Positions 56,953-64,000 of a stretch of DNA of 64,000 nucleotides are shown piece after piece (the first letter of the stretch is position 1; each line of letters opens with the position of its first letter). This DNA comes from Atherix ibis (lineage: Eukaryota > Arthropoda > Insecta > Diptera > Athericidae): assembly GCA_958298945.1 (NCBI GenBank), contig OY282606.1, positions 57,921,920-57,985,919 of the forward strand. Direction: 5' to 3'. The notes beneath the pieces were generated by a model that searched no databases, had not been told where the DNA came from, and was given only the letters and a program-made list of their open reading frames with translations. The position numbers and the translations under genes are program-made.

Positions 56953-57541
56953 TCTTTTGTAAATCATTTATTTTTCTTCTCAACTTTTATTCTGATAACT
57001 ATTATTTATCATAATAATAATAATTATTATTATAATTTTTGTAATGGCAAAGATGATGAAAAACAAAAAGGAGAATAAAATTAACTAAATAAAAAAAATT
57101 GTTACAAACTAACAAAAAGAAGAAAAAAAATAGGGACAAAATAAAAAGAGAAACCGTCACACTTCCTGAAAATTTAATTTTCTGTTATAAATTAACTTAT
57201 TGAAAAAGAGAAAAATATTATTTTTTTTTAAATAAAAGATATAAAAATGAAAATAAAAATCTCCAAGATTTAATATTTGATTCGTTATTATTATTTTGTG
57301 TACTAAATCGTGTGGTACCGTTGCGATTGTGTGGTGAATTGTTCACTGACTAGTTTGAAAACTTTTCATTAGTGTAGAGCATCCCTATCGATCTGTAACT
57401 TCAGCTAATGCTAATGAAAAAGTAGAAATTTACAAGGTGAATTTTATACATTAAATATGAATGATAAAACAATAACAAGGTAAATAAAATAAATCCTTAA
57501 AAATCTTTAATTATAAGTTTCTAGTTATGTGAGTTATTGAG

Positions 57542-57602
57542 CCATAAAAACGGACCTTAAAGATGAGTTTATTACGAAAATTTTTAAGGTCCATTTTTAT
57601 GG
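57542..57602. repeat. 20-bp hairpin, 21-nt loop
   Basis: Arms 57542-57561 (CCATAAAAACGGACCTTAAA) and 57583-57602 pair at 19 of 20 positions. The segment GACCTTAAAGATGAGTTT of the left arm and loop is repeated directly at about 57614-57631. Confidence 0.85.
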
Positions 57603-57990
57603 TTCAGATTGTGCAGACCTTAAAGATGAGTTTGTGCTCGGCCTTGGAACTTTTAAAAAATACTATAAAATGTTCCAAAATGATTATAATATCATTTCGG
57701 AACAATTTTAATGAGTGACAATTTGGATTTTGCATTTATTTTTCTTTAAAAAATTCTCTATGACTTTACGTGATTGCATTATGCTGATTTTTATTATTCA
57801 ATAGAAAATGACTAAAAAGGAATTTTTTAATTAAAATTGTATGGAAATTCTCAAATAATATGTGAATTTCTAAAATTTGCCAACAATAGTGCATTTAATT
57901 TTCAGAAAAGTAAACAAAAAGAAAAAAAATGCTGAGGAAATAGGACAAAAATATTTCTGTCTTCCATAATATTTTTGTTGTATAAATTTT

Positions 57991-58072
57991 AACGTATTGC
58001 TGAGCACGTTTAAAATATCTCTAATTTGCTCGTAAAAATTAGAGATATTTTAAACGTGTTCAGCAATACGTT
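57991..58072. repeat. 37-bp hairpin, 8-nt loop
   Basis: Arms 57991-58027 and 58036-58072 are complementary at 36 of 37 positions. The single mismatch is a G:U pair if transcribed on the + strand. The left arm begins AACGTATTGCTGAGCACGTT; the loop is GCTCGTAA. It lies 1.7 kb after the elongase stop. Confidence 0.92.
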
Positions 58073-58378
58073 CGAATATCAGTTAACTGGTAGTACACAT
58101 TAAAAAGATTATTTCTATTTGTTGATATAAATGAATTTTTGATCATAAATAATGTTCTCCTTATGTTACATATAGAGAGTTTTTTTAATTAGAATGAAAT
58201 TTGTAAACAGAAAATCTGGTAATATTATCAAAGTAAAATTGAGTTAATACGTTAATTGAGCGAAATAATCCTGATTTAGCCTAACTGTCAGTTGTACGCA
58301 TTAGTGTTGAATTCAAATACGACTAATGAAATACTCTATACGCCTTTTTATAGTTTCAAAATGGCATAAGTTTTCGCA

Positions 58379-58455
58379 CTCTAGTTCTTTCCATTTTAGT
58401 ACAAATTTATTCAAAATGTTTAATCAGTTTGTACTAAAATGTAAAGGACCTAGAG
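58379..58455. repeat. Imperfect ~33-bp hairpin, pre-miRNA-like
   Basis: Left arm 58379-58410 (CTCTAGTTCTTTCCATTTTA and onward) pairs with right arm 58423-58455 with several mismatches and one bulge around a 12-nt loop. The central 13-base core TTTTAGTACAAAT pairs almost perfectly. Size and imperfect pairing are like an insect pre-miRNA, but the arms match no miRNA I remember. Confidence 0.6.
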
Positions 58456-61400
58456 AGTTATTCTTCGACATTTTTCTCCGTGTGGTAGAACTGTGTATTG
58501 AAGTTACATTAAGTGTAGTTTTGAAATTTAGGTAAATGGAGAAAAATAAAGTTGAGGTTTGCTTCACTGAATATGATCGGCTCTTATCGATGGATGCTAC
58601 AATTTGAAGTACCATTGTTCACTGTCGTTTCGTTCTATATTTCACAAGTATTTATATTTTTAGAGGAAATGTTGGATGACTAGTTATGATTTATATCAGA
58701 TATATGTGAAGAATACATGTTTTAGCTCAAATTACGAGCTCACCCCATCTGGATTCACCATACAGTATAAACGCCCTATATATAAATTTAATATAACTAG
58801 ACAATGTAGTGAATTAAAAAATGTATCACAGTCACCACCTTAAATTATAGAAAAGAATGATAGGAGAACGTGTCAAAAACATGAGATTTTTTTTATTATG
58901 CAGCCACATTCGATATAGTCATATTTGTATTTTTACCTATTCGACACGATTCATAATATAAAATGAGTACAACCAAAATAAAGGAGGCTCAAAACTAAAA
59001 CAAATTTCAGGCTATGTGTCAGTTGGTACCTGTAAATAGTGCGACCTGATCGCTTCGAATAAAAATGGTACGGAATGGCGAATGTAATGTGAAAATTTAA
59101 ATAGCATTTCATCGACTCATTGAATGTGTAAATACCATCATAATATAATTACAAAAACAAAACAAATGCATCTACACATATAAAATGTTTCCTTTTTCAG
59201 TTTACTTTTTCTATAAAGTCTCCTATGCGCTCTCATTGTTGCATAACGATAGGCCACCATAGAACAAAGGATCTGCTGAAATTTACGATAGCATTTGTCA
59301 ATAATGCCTCAATAAATTAAGTAATCTTAATTTTTAAATTTGTAAAATAACTACAAAAATTTCGAAACAGTAAAAAACTTGAAACTCTTAGAATATATTT
59401 CATAAAATACTTTAGGGGACAATTGTAATGTCACCATTGAAATTTTATCGTTATTGCTGTAGCATTTTTTAAGTAACATTGATACAGAAATGTTTAGTCC
59501 AAGTGTTACGTCATTAAAAGCAATTGGCAATAGGTCATGTTCTAAGTCGTATTCAAACTTGTTGACGCCACGTCTAACGACTATATTGCTGAAATTTTGG
59601 CGAACCAAGTGATTTGGAAGGTAATTATTGCCATGAAGCAAGTATATCGTATTTACAGCCACCCGCTAGGATTTTTCACTTTTAGAATGTGAGATACAAT
59701 TTTTTTTGTTCGTATGTTCTTGTTAACTACCTCTCCAGTTATTTTATACAGTAAAAAAAATAATTAAATGAAAATAAATTCTGTTGCAAAGAATAAAAAA
59801 AAAACCAAATTTATTTCATGATTATTGTTATTATTATTAATGTAATTCATTATATTAATATTATTATAATCTGCACATAGGTATGATACTATAGTTATTA
59901 TTGCAAATTATTACTTTTTTATGAGTAGAAGTGACGTTACGGTTTTTTTCTAGCTTTTATATTATAAAATTTTGGCAAATCTTATTAACTGTCCTTTATT
60001 TTTAACCGTTAGAAATATACAAAAAATTTTGAAATTAAATAATTTTATTATTAAGCATTTGTTTGGGTAATATTAATAGTCAACAATAATCATTACTATT
60101 ATATATAAGCCTAACTTTGCCATAAGTTCTATCACACACTATTAATGTACGTTTGTACAAACGGTATAATTTTTTTAGTTTTTTCCCCATCCACAACACT
60201 TTTTTAATTATTTTTTTTTTATTTGTAAAATAATTGGAACTTGTGCATCGAGCAACTGTGAAATAATATCAAAAAGTTCGATTTGTAGAAGAAAATTTAA
60301 AAGCAAAATTCCCTTCTTGTAATTTTTGTTGGTACTATTAATAGTTTTTTATTTCATTACTTTATGTTATTACAAGTGATTAACAATCACGGACTTGTTT
60401 TTGTAGAGTGATTAAATTTATATTTTTATTTATCTTATCTTAAATTGCATTTGTTTTTTAAGTAATTTTTTGCACATTCGGATAGATATAGTATTTTTTG
60501 CCGTTTCTGATAAGTCAGTAACTGTCCATTCTATAGTAAGAATTCAGAAATTCTCTGCATGAGACTACCGTTAACATATATTTTGGATAATAACGTACAT
60601 ATTTTTATTAAATATACCAGAATTGTGAAAAAATTAAAAACCGTTTAAACAATTCCAATTATTCCGATGAAAAACATTAAATTAATCAAAGCAATGATTT
60701 CATTGGCTTCCAACAAAAACGTGTTAATTTCAGTTAATACGTAAGTACGTTGGGTATGGTCCTTAATCTGCAACATATAAAAAAAATTATTTTTCTATTA
60801 AAGTATTGTGAGGCAAAGAATTGCATAATATTCACACTCCTTCAAATATAAGAGATTCACAACATAAATTCCATTGGGATTGGACCTAAATCAAATTAAA
60901 AATTTAAAAGTTTGTGATTGAAGAATTTTTTTTTAATTTAAAAAAAGCGCATTAAAAAACATAAGCCATTTCTGACTATTGTATCTCGTCTTTCTACAGG
61001 CTATAGCAATCGCTTTTAATGCCATTTATTTTTAATTCGGGTTCTTAAGCGTTATTCTAATTTTTATTTTTTATTTTAGTATTGTTTTTTTTTGGTTATT
61101 TCAAAACCATCATCCACAACTATTTTATATCTTTAGTAAAGTTTTTAGAAAATGGTAAAGTTATTTGTCCTCAGTTAGAGACACACACGTAATATGAAAA
61201 AAAAATAATTTACTAAGAAAAATTGCACTTAAGTTTAAGTTATTTTTAGGTATTATAGGATTGTGTAGAAGAACTCAAATTGTATATCTTTTCAGTTAAA
61301 AAGAGTGAATATTTAAAGATTCAAATTGAATTCTTTTCAATATACCGTTAGACCGTAACTTAAATATAAAAACGTTATTTACATGTCATTTAAAAAAAGT

Positions 61401-64000
61401 TCTATAAAATAAAGAGGATATGCTTACAAATTAATTTAGAAAAACTATAAAATATTTGTAACTTTTTTTATAATGTTTCCTTTTTGGCCAGGAGAAGGGG
61501 GGGGGTCATAATTGATAATAAAATGAAATGTTTCGAAAAACTCAATGGTCATTAAAATTATTTTGGATATAGACACTATATTTGAATATAGTATTTAAAA
61601 AGTCAGTTTAATTTTTGAATTCAGGGAAGTGATAAATTTGATTTCATAAATATACCCGCGGTAATATTTTATATAAATCAGAGCTCGTTTCAGGTCTGTT
61701 TTTATGAATACTCGTTAACACCATTTCTGTCCATAAAGCAGCAGAAAATTTCCAACTCAATAAAAAAATTGTGTATATTCGAAAAAAATATTTTTTTTAC
61801 GATTATTATGTGCTCTCCTCAAATTACGTATTTTATCGTTGGTAATTGTAGACATATGAGAAAAATGTAGATTTGATCATAGCAAGCAAGAGTACGGACG
61901 GGTGGTTGTATATTTACTGAAAAATTAAGAAATTATTTATTAAATCGCTTTCAAACATCTATCAATTCAATGTTATGATACCAGAAATTCAGTTTTCTCA
62001 TAAGAATACAGTATGATAAATATTGTTTTTTGTCTTAAATATTTATTACTATTTTATCGTGCCTAAATATAGTAATATATAATAATAAGTTGTGTTATTT
62101 CCCATAAAAGCTAAGTGCTACTACCATAATAATAAACTTTAACAAATGACCCTTTACTATAAATTGAAAATAAATTTTAAAGAAAAACGAAGAGTTACTG
62201 TTAATAGTAGTCTATAAATTAAGCATATATTTCCTTGTTATATTTTAAAATGGGTAATAGACTATAGGCAAATTGAGCATACTATTGGGAAAATTATGGC
62301 GTTAATTTTATCCCATTGTTTTTAAGAAATAGGATTTTAATGAATTCAAACATTTATTTTATATATTTTTCTGAAAACTTGACTATTGAAAGCTTGTTTT
62401 ATGTAAGCGTCAATCCTTAAATATAAAAAAAAAGTTTTGCCATGATGTTTATTAGTAACCCTATTCAGTACAATTAAAACCTATTAATTTAATAATTATA
62501 AATTTCAGCTAACTTTTACTTTTTTTTATATCCAGAAGTAATAAAAAAAATCAAAAGTAATTTAGAAAAATTAACTTTAGGCTTAACTAATCATAATATT
62601 ATAGATATAATCCGTATAATACAATAAAATATTTATATTCTGGTCAATTTGGCATTATCTGGTCGATTGGGCATTATCTATCAGCCTGCGTTTGTTTATG
62701 ATTTCTTTACCAAAATATCAAAAATTAAGTTTGGAAACCATATTTTTATATTATCTGTTTGAATACTTACTTTTATGGAACTCCCTAGAGCTTTGCTGAT
62801 GTATAACTGAGAATTATTTCTGATAAGAAATTTTATAAAAATTATACCGGGCTTTATAAATAAAGGATGTTTTTATGTCATTGGTCAATTTTGTTCATAC
62901 AACGTGCATTAATTTAAGATAAAAAACTATTGTAGTTTGTTTTGATTTTAAGAGATTTAAGTTTTTTTTCAAGGATCTAGTTCTATCTAAAATGCAAAAT
63001 TCAATACCAAATTCTGAAAATATCAATTGTGATAGAAAAACAACCGGAGTTGTATATTTTTTTCAGTTTACATTAAAAATCCTGTTCACATAATTCAGTA
63101 CACCAAATAATCCACAATTCAAAATGATTATTCTTCATGCTTTTAAATCTATTTTCTGATAAATACAAATTAATAATTGAGCAAATATACAATTTAGATT
63201 ATGTTAAATTGATAAGTGTACTAACACAGAATTAAGAGTGCTCATTAGTTGTATATAGAATTCAAAATATTCTTGAAGTAATCAATCAATTCAATTGGCT
63301 CAAACTCACTTGGTATTTGAGAGCCAATTATAATAACAATAATAATAATATTAATAATAATGAATTAAATAAAAGTTAACTTTTCTCGAGCATACCATCT
63401 AAATTTTATTCATTAATAAAAACTAAGCTATTTTTAATATTTATACTTAAATGGTATTCATTTAATGTAAATATTAGCTAAGATTTAATTTAATTTATAA
63501 ACTTGATGGGGAAAATGTTTCTTATTTTTATTTCTGTGAATGTTAAATTTTTACCTCTGTGATTTTTATGATAAATTCATCGAGTATTGTGAATTTTATT
63601 GCCTTATAATGTGATTGATTCCGTAATTTTGTTTATTTTTCTTAACAAATTTTCTATAATTGTTTTAAAAAAGAAACTATAATAATACCATATAATGAAA
63701 ATACAATCAAATAATTTTAATTTTTATATGTAGACAAAATAATAAAAAATAAACAATTGAATATGATATTTTTTGTTCAAAATATTTTGGTAATAGTTTA
63801 TTCGAATAATAATAGTCCAAAAAAAATTTAGAGTGTATCAATTTGTGTGATTGATTGCTTAAAGTGTGTTATATAAAAAGTGTCGATTTAAATAAAGAGA
63901 AAATCATAAAAATAACGAATAAAAAGTTTATAAAAGTATACATACACATATATATTTATGCATTAAGTTTAAAATTACAATAAAAATTATAATTATTGCT

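Larger units (their letters stand above)
56289..64000 (+). other. ELOVL 3' untranslated region and downstream flank
   Basis: No supportable coding sequence was found after the stop. Bases from about 56380 to 56740 are very purine-rich on the + strand, followed by ATT/TTA microsatellites and AT-rich sequence to the window end. Several AATAAA-type signals occur (for example near 56616, 57074, 57226 and 63890), but in such AT-rich DNA none can be chosen as the poly(A) site. Three hairpins (57542-58455) are listed separately. The border between UTR and intergenic DNA is unknown. Confidence 0.5.

Noticed and set aside
59351..59662. 103-codon minus-strand frame in the 3' flank
   Set aside because: The composition is mixed but no motif, partner exon or start context supports it; no transposon signature either.
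61470..61510. Short G run as a G-quadruplex or regulatory site
   Set aside because: A single run of nine or so G with no further G tracts nearby cannot form a stable intramolecular quadruplex.

Overview
This is a eukaryotic, strongly AT-rich window, almost certainly insect and most likely a fly. The evidence is an arthropod-type fatty-acid elongase with GT-AG introns, several decayed LINE families (jockey-, I- and R1-like), mariner families including a Mos1-like one, a piggyBac-like relic and tRNA-derived SINEs. The species cannot be named from the sequence alone.

Only one host gene is well supported. It is an ELOVL (elongation of very long chain fatty acids) gene on the + strand, spread over about 44.5 kb from the ATG at 11775 to the TAA at 56288. 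Seven coding exons (11770-11838, 23826-24016, 31445-31525, 31916-32078, 46434-46570, 46657-46980, 56088-56288) join in phase to a 386-residue protein. It has the family motifs KFTEFFDT, HVIHH, HIVMYFYY and TFQMVQF and an unusual Asn-Gly-rich C-terminal tail of about 114 residues split over the last two exons. At least one 5' untranslated exon must lie upstream of 11770. A long AT-rich 3' untranslated region probably follows 56288.

Upstream flank or 5'-UTR intron (1-11769): a decayed minus-strand ORF region (about 440-1145), a 5'-truncated jockey-type LINE with long direct repeats at both ends (2180-3488), a relict mariner (5318-5908), and a rearranged mariner with two 5' ends (5943-6790). Intron 1 (11839-23825): LINE fragments, a pair of GGCTGA-rich blocks, two tRNA-headed SINEs beside a decayed I-like LINE whose 3' tail they appear to share, and a mariner with an internal inverted duplication (21434-23022). 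Intron 2 (24017-31444): mariner fragments and a nest in which a piggyBac-like relic (about 27905-31120) holds two abutting mariners of different families. Intron 4 (32079-46433): an I-like LINE with an RNase H domain (33540-35600), a MITE (36600-36808), a degenerate tandem array made of splice-acceptor-like units (38459-38850), a short intronless ORF that may be a real small gene (40257-40520), and a LINE RNase H relic split by a mariner. Intron 6 (46981-56087): an internally deleted jockey LINE, an R1-like LINE (49726-51215), a full-length but dead mariner (52518-53656) and an I-like LINE scrap.

The 3' flank (56289-64000) has no recognisable gene. It starts with about 350 bases of strong purine bias, then ATT microsatellites, then three hairpins within 1 kb (57542-58455), one of them 37 bp long and fully pairable as RNA. 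No intact transposase was found, and no rRNA, true tRNA or CRISPR array.
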